Assembly: GCF_009861505.1 (NCBI RefSeq)
Contig: NZ_WTFT01000002.1
Location: 248,001-312,000, forward strand
Direction of reading: 5' to 3'
DNA length: 64,000 bases
Source of the DNA: Pseudomonas izuensis
GTDB lineage: Bacteria > Pseudomonadota > Gammaproteobacteria > Pseudomonadales > Pseudomonadaceae
The notes beneath the pieces were generated by a model. It was not told the DNA's origin. It ran no database searches and was given only the letters and a program-made list of their open reading frames with translations. Every line of letters starts with the position of its first letter. Positions within the stretch are counted from its first letter, which is position 1. This document shows positions 27,696-35,663 of this stretch, one piece after another. Made by a program: the position numbers and the translations under genes.

Positions 27696-27962
27696 TTATC
27701 GGGCGACGTGGCTTTGTTGGTATTCCGCCAATGCTGGCAGCAATTGCTTGTCGATGGCCTGGCGCACGGCCGGCAGGATGGTCGCGCTGCTGGTGTACAT
27801 CTGCTTGACCATGGTGCGCAGCACGATGGCCCGCTCGTTGTTCAAACCTCGCACCGCACACTCGCATGCCTGCTCGGCGGTGGCGCCGTTCGGCACTTGA
27901 AAGCCCAATGCCTTGAGCTGGCCCAACAGGTCTTCCTGGTCAATCAAATCGGCGTGCATCAT
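27696..27962 (-). CDS. Conserved-looking small protein of unknown function
   Basis: 88 residues, predicted mostly helical, with two cysteines (ACECAV) and no signal peptide or membrane span. Two tandem ATGs (27962, 27959) follow an AAGGA site, which supports translation. It sits between gbdR and the carnitine operon, convergent with gbdR. I do not recognise a family, and position alone does not prove a role in quaternary-amine metabolism. Confidence 0.62.
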   Translation of the reverse strand: MMHADLIDQEDLLGQLKALGFQVPNGATAEQACECAVRGLNNERAIVLRTMVKQMYTSSATILPAVRQAIDKQLLPALAEYQQSHVAR

Positions 27963-28174
27963 GACGCAAATCCTTCTTCTGGGAACGGTGTCGTGGTTCG
28001 ATTCTGGTAGGGGTGCGAAGTGGCGGCAAGAGCGATTTGTCGCTATGGCTGCATTGGCTATGAAAGCGTCGTTTTCGGGCTATTTCCCCGCGAAGAGAGT
28101 CGGCACACTGGACTCAGCTCGCTTCACGAAGGTTTGGTCACCCTAGCGCGGCAGCTCCTCAACAGTACCCTCTG

Positions 28175-28211
28175 CCTCGATCCTGTCACGGCTTGATCGG
28201 GGTTTTTTTTT
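28175..28211 (+). terminator. Orphan rho-independent terminator
   Basis: Stem CCTCGATC (28175-28182) with GATCGGGG (28195-28202), one G-U pair, 12-base loop, then nine T (28203-28211). Textbook shape on the plus strand with no upstream plus-strand gene after gbdR. Confidence 0.75.
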
Positions 28212-28251
28212 GCCTGTGAATCCTGGATGGTTGTGTTGGATGTTCGGACGC

Positions 28252-28342
28252 CATCGCGGGCAAGCCACGCTCCCACAGGATCGGGTGACCCTCTATTTTG
28301 TGGACGACAACAAACCTGTGGGAGCGTGGCTTGCCCGCGATG
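28252..28342. repeat. REPIN: inverted REP pair (GCGGGCAAGCCACGCTCC variant)
   Basis: Copies at 28252-28279 and 28315-28342, downstream of the gamma-butyrobetaine hydroxylase gene. Confidence 0.9.
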
Positions 28343-28356
28343 AACGATAACGCGGT

Positions 28357-29520
28357 CTAGCGTTGCAACACCAAAATACGCGACAACAACTCATCCCGGT
28401 CCACATAACACCCCTGCAAATGCCGTGCTCCGGTGGCAGGGTCGAAGGCGTTACGGGCATGCAGGGTGCGGCGGTTGTCGAAGCACCAGAGTTCGCCCGG
28501 ATTGAGCCTTTGCATCACCCGGAAGCGGTCCTCGCGGGTCATGGCGATGAAGCGGCGATAAGCGCGATAGAGCTTGGGCATTTGCTCCACCGACGCATCG
28601 AACGGGCCGCGCAGAAAGTTCGCCATGCGGATCTCCGACACTTGCCCCGAGGCATCCAGGGCGATGATCGGTGCGAGGCAGCGATAGTCGCTGTGGCGGT
28701 CCTTGTTGCGAAACTCCACAGGGATCTCGCACAGGCTTTTGAACGACTCGGGATCTTCCCGGCGCAGGGCGTCGGCGATGGCAAAACCGTCGACAAAAAT
28801 ACTCTCGCCACCCTCGGCATCGTTGACCAGGCAATGCAGAAATTGCAGCCCCGGTTGCAGCTCCCGAGTCGGCAAATCGCTGTGCAGCGGCAGGTTGAAA
28901 GCGGTGTAGGCGTTGCTGTCGGCATCGGCCTTGGATTGCACGTTGAACAGCACGCCGAAATTGCTCTCGCGGATGAAGGAAATGCGCTGCGCGATCAACT
29001 TCAGCGAGCCCGGTTCGGTGGGCACGCCACGGACCTGAGTCAGGCCGATATCCCGTACGGCGAGCAGCCACTGCAACAACGCGTCGTTGTCGTTCATCAA
29101 CGCCTGATACTCGAACGCCGGCAGCTCTAGATCGCTGTGCCAAAGCCTGGCTTTCGGCTTGCCGGCCTGGCGCTCGGCGCGGGATTCGTCGTCGTAGGCA
29201 TGGGCACGCAGCCACCCAGGGTCGAAGCGGCTGCGGTGGCCGTCCTGCCATTGGACGCTCAGGCAGCCTTCGACATCGACGCTGGTTTCGACAGGGAGCA
29301 GGTCTTCGGGGACATCGACAATTTCCAGCACCTGTTCGCGGGTCACCGTGTAGACGCATTGCGGGCACGGGCAGTTGTCCCGCAGCCACTGATGATGGAA
29401 AGGGCTGACGCGGTTGTCGGCCCACTTCACCAGAACACGATCCGCCATGGCCTGCACGCCTGTCAGCGCGCTGATCAACGGATAAGTACGGAAGTCAGCA
29501 AAAGCGGCGGCGGTGTTCAT
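28357..29520 (-). CDS. Gamma-butyrobetaine dioxygenase (BBOX-like)
   Basis: 387-residue Fe(II)/2-oxoglutarate oxygenase predicted to hydroxylate gamma-butyrobetaine to L-carnitine. N-terminal zinc site visible as Cys50, Cys52 and Cys55 (CPCPQC), typical of BBOX proteins. The iron triad is His213/Asp215 (LHSD) and His354 (TLHAR), with Arg366 suited to 2-oxoglutarate. AAGGAGA precedes the ATG. Last gene of the carnitine operon, 12 bp after the thioesterase. Pseudomonas sp. AK1 has a characterised enzyme of this kind. Trimethyllysine hydroxylase is a family alternative, less likely in this context. Confidence 0.88.
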   Translation of the reverse strand: MNTAAAFADFRTYPLISALTGVQAMADRVLVKWADNRVSPFHHQWLRDNCPCPQCVYTVTREQVLEIVDVPEDLLPVETSVDVEGCLSVQWQDGHRSRFDPGWLRAHAYDDESRAERQAGKPKARLWHSDLELPAFEYQALMNDNDALLQWLLAVRDIGLTQVRGVPTEPGSLKLIAQRISFIRESNFGVLFNVQSKADADSNAYTAFNLPLHSDLPTRELQPGLQFLHCLVNDAEGGESIFVDGFAIADALRREDPESFKSLCEIPVEFRNKDRHSDYRCLAPIIALDASGQVSEIRMANFLRGPFDASVEQMPKLYRAYRRFIAMTREDRFRVMQRLNPGELWCFDNRRTLHARNAFDPATGARHLQGCYVDRDELLSRILVLQR

Positions 29521-29532
29521 GCAATCTCCTTG

Positions 29533-30009
29533 TTATTTTTTTGGGGGTAATGCGATCACTCGGCCAATGTACGCGGGAGTTGGCAGGTCAGTCTGTTCGG
29601 CGACGATGGCTTGCAGTTTACCCAGGGTCAATTCGCTGAACGGTGTGGCGCTTGGCCCGGCGAGGTCGACGTGCAGCAGCATCTGCTCGTTGCCCGCCAG
29701 CTCCTTTGCATCACCCGCCAAATGCAGGCTGTGATAGAGGTGCAGGCGTTTGCTGTCGTGGCCGATGATCTGGGTGTGCACTTCGACGTCGGCGTCGAGT
29801 TTCACTTCGTGCAGGTAGTTGAGGTGCAGTTCCAGGGTGAACAGCGAGTTGCCGCTGGCTTCGCGGTTGTTGCTGTCCATGCCGAGTCGGTCCATCAGTG
29901 CGTCGGTGGCATAGCTGAAGATCAACAGATAGAACGCGTCGCGCAGGTGGCCGTTGTAGTCGACCCAGTCGGGGATTATTCGGGTTTGGTAGGTGGTTAG
30001 TGCGGGCAT
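29533..30009 (-). CDS. cdhB: Betainyl-CoA thioesterase CdhB (hotdog fold)
   Basis: 158-residue 4-hydroxybenzoyl-CoA-thioesterase-like hotdog protein. The catalytic-type stretch DWVDYNGHLRD is near residue 15. In carnitine-degrading bacteria the neighbouring thioesterase splits betainyl-CoA to glycine betaine and CoA, following CdhC. It lies between cdhA and the hydroxylase gene in a leftward operon with caiX-cdhC-cdhA. A REPIN separates it from cdhA. Function is by synteny with the P. aeruginosa carnitine operon. Confidence 0.88.
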   Translation of the reverse strand: MPALTTYQTRIIPDWVDYNGHLRDAFYLLIFSYATDALMDRLGMDSNNREASGNSLFTLELHLNYLHEVKLDADVEVHTQIIGHDSKRLHLYHSLHLAGDAKELAGNEQMLLHVDLAGPSATPFSELTLGKLQAIVAEQTDLPTPAYIGRVIALPPKK

Positions 30010-30047
30010 ATTTCAGGTTCCAAAAGATGTGGTGACTGGACCGCCTT

Positions 30048-30115
30048 CATCGCGGGCAAGCCTTGCTCCCACAGGTTGGTCACAATTGCTGTGGGAGCAA
30101 GGCTTGCCCGCGATG
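30048..30115. repeat. REPIN inside the carnitine operon (cdhA-cdhB)
   Basis: REP copies at 30048-30074 and 30089-30115 (GCGGGCAAGCCTTGC class), 14 bp apart. Confidence 0.9.
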
Positions 30116-30147
30116 AGGCCAGTCCTGCTGGCCTCAAGGCTTTGGCC

Positions 30148-31113
30148 TTACTCGCTGAAGGCCATCCCATGCTTCTCTTTGGTGGTCTTCACCGCCTCCA
30201 GCACCGCCAGAAGGCAGTCATCACGATAGCGCTCCAGCGCAGAAATGCTGTGTTTGCCCAATTGATCGCTGGTGCCGTCCACCACATCGTCGATCAGTTT
30301 GTCGGTCAGTTCAGGCGCGGGCAGATACGTCCATGGCAACTGCAACGCCGGGCCGAACTGTGCCATGAAGTGGCGCATGCCGGCATCGCCGCCAGCCAGG
30401 GTGTAGGTCAGGAAGGTGCCCATGAACGACCAGCGCAGACCGGCGCCAAAACGGATGGCATCGTCGATTTCGCCGGTAGTCGCCACACCGTCATTGACCA
30501 GGTGCAGCGCCTCGCGCCATAGGGCTTCGAGCAGGCGGTCGGCGATGAAGCCGGGCACTTCCTTGCGCACATGCAACGGGCGCATCCCCAGGGATTCATA
30601 GACTTTCATCGCTGCTTGCACCGCTTCAGGGGCGGTGTTTTTGCCGCCGACCACTTCTACCAACGGCAGCAGGTAAACCGGATTGAACGGGTGGCCGACC
30701 ACGCAGCGTTCCGGGTGCGTGGCGCTCTCGTAGAACTCGCTTGGCAGCAGGCCTGAGGTGCTGGAGCCAATCAAGGCATTGGGCTTGGCGGCGGCGCTGA
30801 TTTTGCTGTGCAGTTCGAGTTTCAGTTCAAGGCGTTCAGGGGCGCTTTCCTGGATGAAATCGGCGTCGCGCACGCATTCCTCGATGGTGGCGACGAAGCG
30901 CAGGCGGTCCTGCGAGGCACCGGGTGCCAGGCCTTTTTTCTCCAGCGCACCCCAGGCATTGGCGACGCGCTTGCGCAGCGCCGCTTCAGCGCCGGGCGCC
31001 GGGTCCCAGGCCACCACATCGAGGCCGTGGGCAAGGGCGCGGGCGACCCAGCCACTGCCGATGACACCGCTGCCCAGGGCGGCGAAGGTTTTGATTTCGG
31101 TGATAAAGGTCAT
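30148..31113 (-). CDS. cdhA: L-carnitine dehydrogenase
   Basis: 321-residue NAD+-dependent 3-hydroxyacyl-CoA-dehydrogenase-type enzyme oxidising L-carnitine to 3-dehydrocarnitine. N-terminal Rossmann motif [18 protein letters not shown], catalytic-type segment [20 protein letters not shown] with His, and the C-terminal helical domain. Length agrees with Pseudomonas carnitine dehydrogenases (about 320). AGGAAG precedes the ATG. Product feeds CdhC encoded upstream in the same operon. Confidence 0.95.
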   Translation of the reverse strand: MTFITEIKTFAALGSGVIGSGWVARALAHGLDVVAWDPAPGAEAALRKRVANAWGALEKKGLAPGASQDRLRFVATIEECVRDADFIQESAPERLELKLELHSKISAAAKPNALIGSSTSGLLPSEFYESATHPERCVVGHPFNPVYLLPLVEVVGGKNTAPEAVQAAMKVYESLGMRPLHVRKEVPGFIADRLLEALWREALHLVNDGVATTGEIDDAIRFGAGLRWSFMGTFLTYTLAGGDAGMRHFMAQFGPALQLPWTYLPAPELTDKLIDDVVDGTSDQLGKHSISALERYRDDCLLAVLEAVKTTKEKHGMAFSE

Positions 31114-31141
31114 GGCGACTTCCTAATGAGTTCGGTGATCC

Positions 31142-31238
31142 CCTGTAGGAGCAAAGCTTGCTCGCGATAGCGGTTTTTCGGCCGCAAAGATGCGTCGGAT
31201 GTACCGGCGTCATCGCGAGCAAGCTTTGCTCCTACAGG
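31142..31238. repeat. REPIN inside the carnitine operon (cdhC-cdhA)
   Basis: REP copies at 31142-31168 and 31211-31238 (GCGAGCAAGCTTTGCTCC class). Confidence 0.9.
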
Positions 31239-31253
31239 GTTTTGTGTTTGGGA

Positions 31254-32141
31254 TTAACCGCGCTGTTTCAGGCCCATTTTCTTGCGGCCTTCAGCCGGGG
31301 TCAGAACCCGGGCGCCAAGGCGGCTGAGGATTTCGCCGGCGCGCTCGACCAGTTGGCCGTTGGTCGCCAGAACGCCCTTGTCCAGCCACAGGTTGTCTTC
31401 CAGGCCGACCCGCACGTTGCCGCCGAGCAGCACGGCTTGCGCCGCCATCGGCATTTGCATGCGACCGATACCGAATCCGGCCCAGACCGCATCGGCCGGC
31501 AGGTTGTCGACCATGGCTTTCATGGTGGTGGTGTCCGCCGGGGCGCCCCACGGGATGCCCAGGCACAGCTGGAACAGCGGATTGTCGAGCAAGCCTTCCT
31601 TGATCATCTGCTTGGCGAACCACAGGTGACCGGTGTCGAAGATTTCCAGTTCGGCTTTCACGCCCAGTTCCTGGATGCGCTTGGCGCCGGCACGCAGTTG
31701 GGCCGGGGTGGAGACGTAAATGGTGTCGCCATCGCCGAAGTTCAGGGTGCCGCAATCGAGTGTGCAGATTTCCGGTAGCAGTTCTTCGACGTGGGCCAGG
31801 CGGGTCAGCGGGCCGACCAGGTCGGTGTTCGGGCCGAACTCCATCGGGTTCTCGCCTGCGCCGATTTCCAGGTCGCCGCCCATGCCGGCGGTGAGGTTGA
31901 CGATGATGTCGACGTCGGCCTCGCGGATGCGCTCCATCACTTCACGGTACAGCGCCACGTCGCGGCTGAACTTGCCGGTTTGTGGGTCGCGAACGTGGCA
32001 GTGAACCACGGTGGCGCCGGCCTTGGCGGCTTCCACGGCGGCAGCGGCGATTTGTTTCGGGGTGACCGGCACGTGTGGGCTCTTGGCGGTCGTGTCGCCA
32101 GCACCGGTGAGTGCGCAGGTGATGATGACGTCGTGGTTCAT
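31254..32141 (-). CDS. cdhC: 3-Dehydrocarnitine cleavage enzyme CdhC (BKACE family)
   Basis: 295-residue beta-keto-acid cleavage enzyme. It is expected to react 3-dehydrocarnitine with acetyl-CoA to give betainyl-CoA and acetoacetate. The zinc ligands are visible in HCHVRD (about residues 48-53), and the TIM-barrel glycine text [18 protein letters not shown] is present. This reaction was assigned to BKACE members linked to carnitine genes. The gene lies between caiX and cdhA, which supports that member function over lysine fermentation. Confidence 0.94.
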   Translation of the reverse strand: MNHDVIITCALTGAGDTTAKSPHVPVTPKQIAAAAVEAAKAGATVVHCHVRDPQTGKFSRDVALYREVMERIREADVDIIVNLTAGMGGDLEIGAGENPMEFGPNTDLVGPLTRLAHVEELLPEICTLDCGTLNFGDGDTIYVSTPAQLRAGAKRIQELGVKAELEIFDTGHLWFAKQMIKEGLLDNPLFQLCLGIPWGAPADTTTMKAMVDNLPADAVWAGFGIGRMQMPMAAQAVLLGGNVRVGLEDNLWLDKGVLATNGQLVERAGEILSRLGARVLTPAEGRKKMGLKQRG

Positions 32142-32185
32142 GGGGCGGTTTCCTTCAGGCTTGATTTTTTGGCGTAGTGATCCCG

Positions 32186-32209
32186 TTCGCAGCCCGGTCG
32201 GGCTGCGAA
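32186..32209 (-). promoter_or_regulatory. Intercistronic hairpin between caiX and cdhC
   Basis: Perfect 10-bp stem TTCGCAGCCC / GGGCTGCGAA with a four-base loop, 19 bp after the caiX stop, lacking a U-run. Its place mirrors that of the cbcX-cbcW hairpin. Confidence 0.75.
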
Positions 32210-32228
32210 TGGGTGGTTCGGTTCGGTC

Positions 32229-33173
32229 TTATTTGCTGGTCAGCTTCAGGTTTTCAGCTGCAGGCTTGCCATCGAAGGTGGTCACGCCTGCGAGCCAGCG
32301 CTGCTTGTCTTGCGGGTGATCCTTGAGCCACTGCCTGGCCGATTCGAAGGCGTCCTTGTGTTCCAGCAGCGGCTGCATCATCCGGCTCTCGTCTTCGGCG
32401 GTGAAGGTCAGGTTGCTCAGCAGTTTGCCGATGTTCGGGCATTGTTCGGCGTAGGTCGGCGCGGTGACGGTCCAGACCGTGGCCATGCCTTCGTTCGGGC
32501 CCAGGGCGTCTTCACTGCCGGTGAGGTAGGTCATTTTCACGTTGACGTTCATCGGGTGCGGCGCCCAGCCGAAGAACACCACGGCCTCGTTGCGGCGCAC
32601 GGCACGGTCCACTGCGGCGAGCATGCCGGCTTCGCTGGATTCGACCAGCTGGAACTTGCCCAGGCCGAACTGGTTCTTGGTGATCATCGCCTTGATCTGG
32701 GTATTGGCGCCCGAGCCTGGCTCGATACCGTAGATCTTGCCGCCCAGTTCTTTTTCGAACTTGGCGATGTCGGCGAAGGTTTTCAGGCCTTTGTCGTAAA
32801 GGTAGGTCGGCACGGCGAGGGTGGCGCGAGCGTCCTTGAGGCTTGGGGCTTGCAGCACTTTGACCTGGTTGGCATCGACGAACGGGGTGATGGTCTGGGT
32901 CATCAGCGGGTTCCAGTACCCCAGGAACAGGTCCAGGCGCTGATCGCGGATGCCGGCGAAGATGATCTGCTGGGAGGCGCTGGTTTGTTTGGTGTTGTAG
33001 CCGAGGCCGTCGAGCAATACCTGGGTCATGGCACTGGTGGCGATCACGTCGGTCCAGTTCACTACACCCATGCGCACGTTCTGGCACGCGGCGGGTTCGG
33101 CGGCCATGACACTGGCGCTCATCAAAGCGGTACCACTGAGTGCAAGAACACAGCTGCTGATCAGTCGTTTCAT
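32229..33173 (-). CDS. caiX: Carnitine-binding periplasmic protein CaiX
   Basis: 314-residue OpuAC-type binding protein with a signal peptide (about residues 1-24, ending VMA). Shares the CbcX pattern (NVRMGVVNWTDVIATSAMTQ, GKIYGIEPGSGANTQ, VVFFGWAPHPMNVN). No permease or ATPase is in this operon. In P. aeruginosa CaiX uses the CbcWV core, encoded here about 9 kb away. GAGGAA precedes the ATG. First gene of the carnitine operon. Confidence 0.93.
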   Translation of the reverse strand: MKRLISSCVLALSGTALMSASVMAAEPAACQNVRMGVVNWTDVIATSAMTQVLLDGLGYNTKQTSASQQIIFAGIRDQRLDLFLGYWNPLMTQTITPFVDANQVKVLQAPSLKDARATLAVPTYLYDKGLKTFADIAKFEKELGGKIYGIEPGSGANTQIKAMITKNQFGLGKFQLVESSEAGMLAAVDRAVRRNEAVVFFGWAPHPMNVNVKMTYLTGSEDALGPNEGMATVWTVTAPTYAEQCPNIGKLLSNLTFTAEDESRMMQPLLEHKDAFESARQWLKDHPQDKQRWLAGVTTFDGKPAAENLKLTSK

Positions 33174-33382
33174 CTCGGGTTCCTCGGCAGTTCGTTATTG
33201 TGGGTCCGGTCGTCTTTGTGCGCCGGTGATGTCACGTTACGCAGCAAATCAGCCATGAAAGCGCACTGCGGCGACCGACTCTTGCACTGCAGCGACCTGT
33301 CCTCTTGAATGCCTGTTGCAAGTGGCGTATCAACGTCCTCACGCTCCCCGTCCTCTCGTTACTTGCCTGTCGAGTGCGCTCC
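33174..33382. promoter_or_regulatory. caiX-cdhR divergent control region with 21-bp-period repeat
   Basis: Holds GCACTGCGGCGACC (33263-33276) and GCACTGCAGCGACC (33284-33297), 13 of 14 bases identical and 21 bp apart. They lie about 90 bp from each start codon. This is the layout of an AraC-type operator, and the candidate binders are CdhR and GbdR. Confidence 0.65.
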
Positions 33383-34327
33383 ATGTCCCAGGATTTCTAT
33401 TTCTTGTTGATGCCGGGTTTCTCGGCCATTGGATTTATCTCGGCCATCGAGCCGCTGCGGGTCGCCAATCGTTTTCGTGGCGAGCTTTATCGCTGGCACG
33501 TATTGAGTGCCGATGGCGGGGCGGTGCTGGCCAGTAACGGCATGTCGGTCAACGCCGATGCGGCGCTGGAGCCGCTGAAAAAGGGCGCGACGTTACTGGT
33601 GGTCGCCGGCTTCGAGCCGCTGAAATTCGCCACTCCGGCCCTGGAACATTGGCTGCGTCGTCTGGACAACGAAGGCGTGACCCTCGGCGCCATCGACACC
33701 GGCAGTTTTATCCTCGCCGAAGCCGGCCTGCTCGACGGCCATCGCCTGACCCTGCACTGGGAAGCCATCGATGCCTTCAAGGAGTCCTATCCGCAGCTCA
33801 GCGTCACCCAGGAGCTGTTCGAGATCGACCGCCGACGCATCACCTCCGCCGGCGGCACTGCATCCATCGATTTGATGCTGGATCTGATCGCCCAGGCCCA
33901 TGGCCCGGAACTGGCGATCCAGGTCAGCGAACAGTTCGTGCTCGGCCGCATCCGCCCGCGCAAAGACCACCAACGCATGGAAGTCGCCACGCGCTACGGC
34001 ATCAGCAACAAGAAGCTCGTTCACGTTATTGGAGAGATGGAACAGCACAGCGAGCCGCCCTTGAGCACGCTGGAACTGGCGGAATCGATCAAAGTGACGC
34101 GCAGACAACTTGAACGGTTGTTTCGCCTGCACCTGAACGACACGCCGAGTAATTTCTACCTGAGGTTGCGCCTGGAGAAGGCGCGGCAATTGCTGCGGCA
34201 GACCGATATGAGTGTGTTGGAAGTGAGCATTGCCTGCGGGTTTGAATCGCCGTCGTATTTCACCCGCAGTTATCGGGCGAAGTATGAGCGGTGCCCAAGG
34301 GAAGATCGGCGTACCGCCAAGGCGTGA
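33383..34327 (+). CDS. cdhR: CdhR, AraC-family regulator of carnitine catabolism
   Basis: 314-residue GATase1-like/AraC regulator, a paralogue of GbdR. N-terminal DJ-1-like domain (FLLMPGFSAIGFISAIEPLRVANRF pattern) and two C-terminal HTHs (LELAESIKVTRRQLERLFRLH; SVLEVSIACGFESPSYFTRSYR). I take ATG 33383 (MSQDFYF) as start, since the preceding in-frame 26 codons lack family similarity. CdhR activates caiX-cdhCAB in response to carnitine in P. aeruginosa. Confidence 0.93.
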   Translation: MSQDFYFLLMPGFSAIGFISAIEPLRVANRFRGELYRWHVLSADGGAVLASNGMSVNADAALEPLKKGATLLVVAGFEPLKFATPALEHWLRRLDNEGVTLGAIDTGSFILAEAGLLDGHRLTLHWEAIDAFKESYPQLSVTQELFEIDRRRITSAGGTASIDLMLDLIAQAHGPELAIQVSEQFVLGRIRPRKDHQRMEVATRYGISNKKLVHVIGEMEQHSEPPLSTLELAESIKVTRRQLERLFRLHLNDTPSNFYLRLRLEKARQLLRQTDMSVLEVSIACGFESPSYFTRSYRAKYERCPREDRRTAKA

Positions 34328-34340
34328 TACGCAAGAACCA

Positions 34341-34432
34341 CTGTGGGAGCGAGCCTGCTCGCGAAGGGGCCGGCACATTCAACAGGGATGTTGACTGATC
34401 CACCGCCTTCGCGAGCAGGCTCGCTCCCACCA
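34341..34432. repeat. REPIN: inverted REP pair (GCGAGCAGGCTCGCTCC class)
   Basis: Copies at 34341-34366 and 34408-34432; loop text ATGTTGACTGATCC matches that of the pair at 49830. Confidence 0.9.
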
Positions 34433-34440
34433 TGGGCAAC

Positions 34441-34857
34441 TTATTTCTTCAGGAGTGCCGAGCAGGCCGCTTTGTAAGCCTCATGCTGATACTTGTTCAA
34501 CGTCGCCGGCAGCTCAAAATCGTGCTTCTTGGCCTGCGCATTGATGGTCTGCGGCGACAGCAGCGTCACCTCGCAATTCTCCAGTAACTGGAAAACGCCC
34601 TCGATCTTGAACGTGGTCGGCCCACCGGCGAATTCACCTTTCTTGCTGCGCTTCTTGATCGCGATTCGATCTATCGAATTCTCGCGCACAAACGACGCAA
34701 CCTGAGCGGCAAACACTTTGACATTGGCGGCTTCGTCGTCATCGTCCAGGGCGATTTTCTTGGTGGTCAGCGCGACATGGCTCAATGTCGAACCCTCAAG
34801 GGTGGCCACGGCGATGATCGCTTCGCTGCCTTTTATTTCGATGCCGCAGATTTTCAT
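34441..34857 (-). CDS. DUF3010 family protein
   Basis: 138 residues, start at ATG 34857 (MKICGIEIKG), with AAGGGA upstream. The opening beta strand CGIEIKGSEAIIAVA, with acidic and glycine residues, looks like the first strands of an RNase H/actin-like fold, which DUF3010 proteins are thought to adopt. No catalytic role is known to me. It lies just after the toxin-antitoxin pair (32 bp gap) and may share its transcript. Confidence 0.8.
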   Translation of the reverse strand: MKICGIEIKGSEAIIAVATLEGSTLSHVALTTKKIALDDDDEAANVKVFAAQVASFVRENSIDRIAIKKRSKKGEFAGGPTTFKIEGVFQLLENCEVTLLSPQTINAQAKKHDFELPATLNKYQHEAYKAACSALLKK

Positions 34858-34889
34858 GTAGATCCCTTTAACCAAAAGATGTGTGCAGC

Positions 34890-35213
34890 CTACAGCTCTA
34901 GTTGATTGGCAGTGATACCAAACGCCGCGGCAATTTTTTCGCGAGTGGCTTTACGGGGTTTCGCGACGGTCTCTTGCTGAGCGAAGGCCGGTTGAGAAAT
35001 ACCCATGCGTTTGGCCACTTCATCCTGCGTAAGGTTCAAGTGCTCGCGCCATGCGCGGATCGGCGTTGCGCCGTCGACGATGCGACTGACCACTTCATGA
35101 GGGATCAGGTCGGGCTCGATTTTCTGTGCCAGGTATTGCGCGTAAGGAATAACCACGAACGCCGGGTTTCCGTCTGCATCATTGATAATTTGAACGTCAG
35201 TAGGTGCGTTCAT
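34890..35213 (-). CDS. XRE-family antitoxin with Phd/YefM-like N-terminus
   Basis: 107 residues. C-terminal HTH (LTQDEVAKRMGISQPAFAQQE, about residues 59-79) preceded by an N-terminal segment (VQIINDADGNPAFVVIPYAQY) that resembles the Phd/YefM antitoxin fold. Start at ATG 35213, which lies inside the toxin gene's 3' end (17-bp overlap). The toxin-first order is like HigBA. It probably neutralises the RelE-type protein and represses the operon at the upstream inverted repeats. Confidence 0.83.
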   Translation of the reverse strand: MNAPTDVQIINDADGNPAFVVIPYAQYLAQKIEPDLIPHEVVSRIVDGATPIRAWREHLNLTQDEVAKRMGISQPAFAQQETVAKPRKATREKIAAAFGITANQLEL

Positions 35214-35451
35214 CGCGTTTTTTGACCTCTTGAATGCTGACCACTTTGATTGCGCCATCCCAGTCGAACATGACCCGATAATTGCCGACTCGCAGACGGT
35301 AGGCGTAGTCATGGCCAACCAATGCTTTGACATTCCCTACATCAGGCATGCCGCCAAGAATCGTGACAGCGTCACGAACTTGAATCTGATGGGCGAAATG
35401 CAATTTCAGAAGCTGCTTAACAGCCTTTCGAGTCCAGTGGATGCTGTTCAT
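35197..35451 (-). CDS. RelE/ParE-type toxin
   Basis: 84-residue RelE-superfamily protein: WTRKAVKQLLKL at the start, YRLRVGNYRVMFDWDG in the core and VVSIQEVKKRDERTY at the end. The spacing of Arg, Tyr and terminal Lys/Arg residues fits mRNA-interferase members, though ParE-like gyrase inhibitors share the fold. First gene of the pair. No strong ribosome site precedes the ATG, so low or controlled translation is likely. Confidence 0.84.
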   Translation of the reverse strand: MNSIHWTRKAVKQLLKLHFAHQIQVRDAVTILGGMPDVGNVKALVGHDYAYRLRVGNYRVMFDWDGAIKVVSIQEVKKRDERTY

Positions 35452-35456
35452 GGAAG

Positions 35457-35498
35457 AATATAAGTCTTTTATAAGATTTGCGAATCTTTGCTTATATT
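35457..35498 (-). promoter_or_regulatory. Nested inverted repeats upstream of the toxin gene
   Basis: Outer arms AATATAAG (35457-35464) and CTTATATT (35491-35498) are perfect complements; inner arms AAGATT (35473-35478) and AATCTT (35483-35488) likewise. The AT-rich block begins six bases upstream of the toxin ATG, as expected for an autoregulated toxin-antitoxin operator and promoter. Confidence 0.65.
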
Positions 35499-35663
35499 TT
35501 CACGTTGGCCAATTGACGAAGGGTGTCGGAATGTTGCCCGATTGATAGGGTTGGCTCCGAAGCGATCTAGCGCTGTAAGGCTTGTCAGACGGGCTTGTGG
35601 GAAAGATCACTTTTTGAAAGGGGAATGCTGGCGGTGGTGCCAGCATCCGACAAAGGAGTGGTG

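Larger units (their letters stand above)
27963..28356. other. Gene-free interval with an orphan terminator and a REPIN
   Basis: About 390 bp between two leftward genes. It contains an intrinsic terminator that points right (28175-28211) although no rightward gene precedes it, and the REPIN at 28252-28342. A small RNA ending at the terminator is possible; the short open frames here look non-coding. Confidence 0.55.

Noticed and set aside
27913-28146. A 77-codon plus-strand frame before the orphan terminator
   Set aside because: Overlaps the start of the small convergent gene, has no ribosome site and looks non-coding, though the transcript itself may exist.
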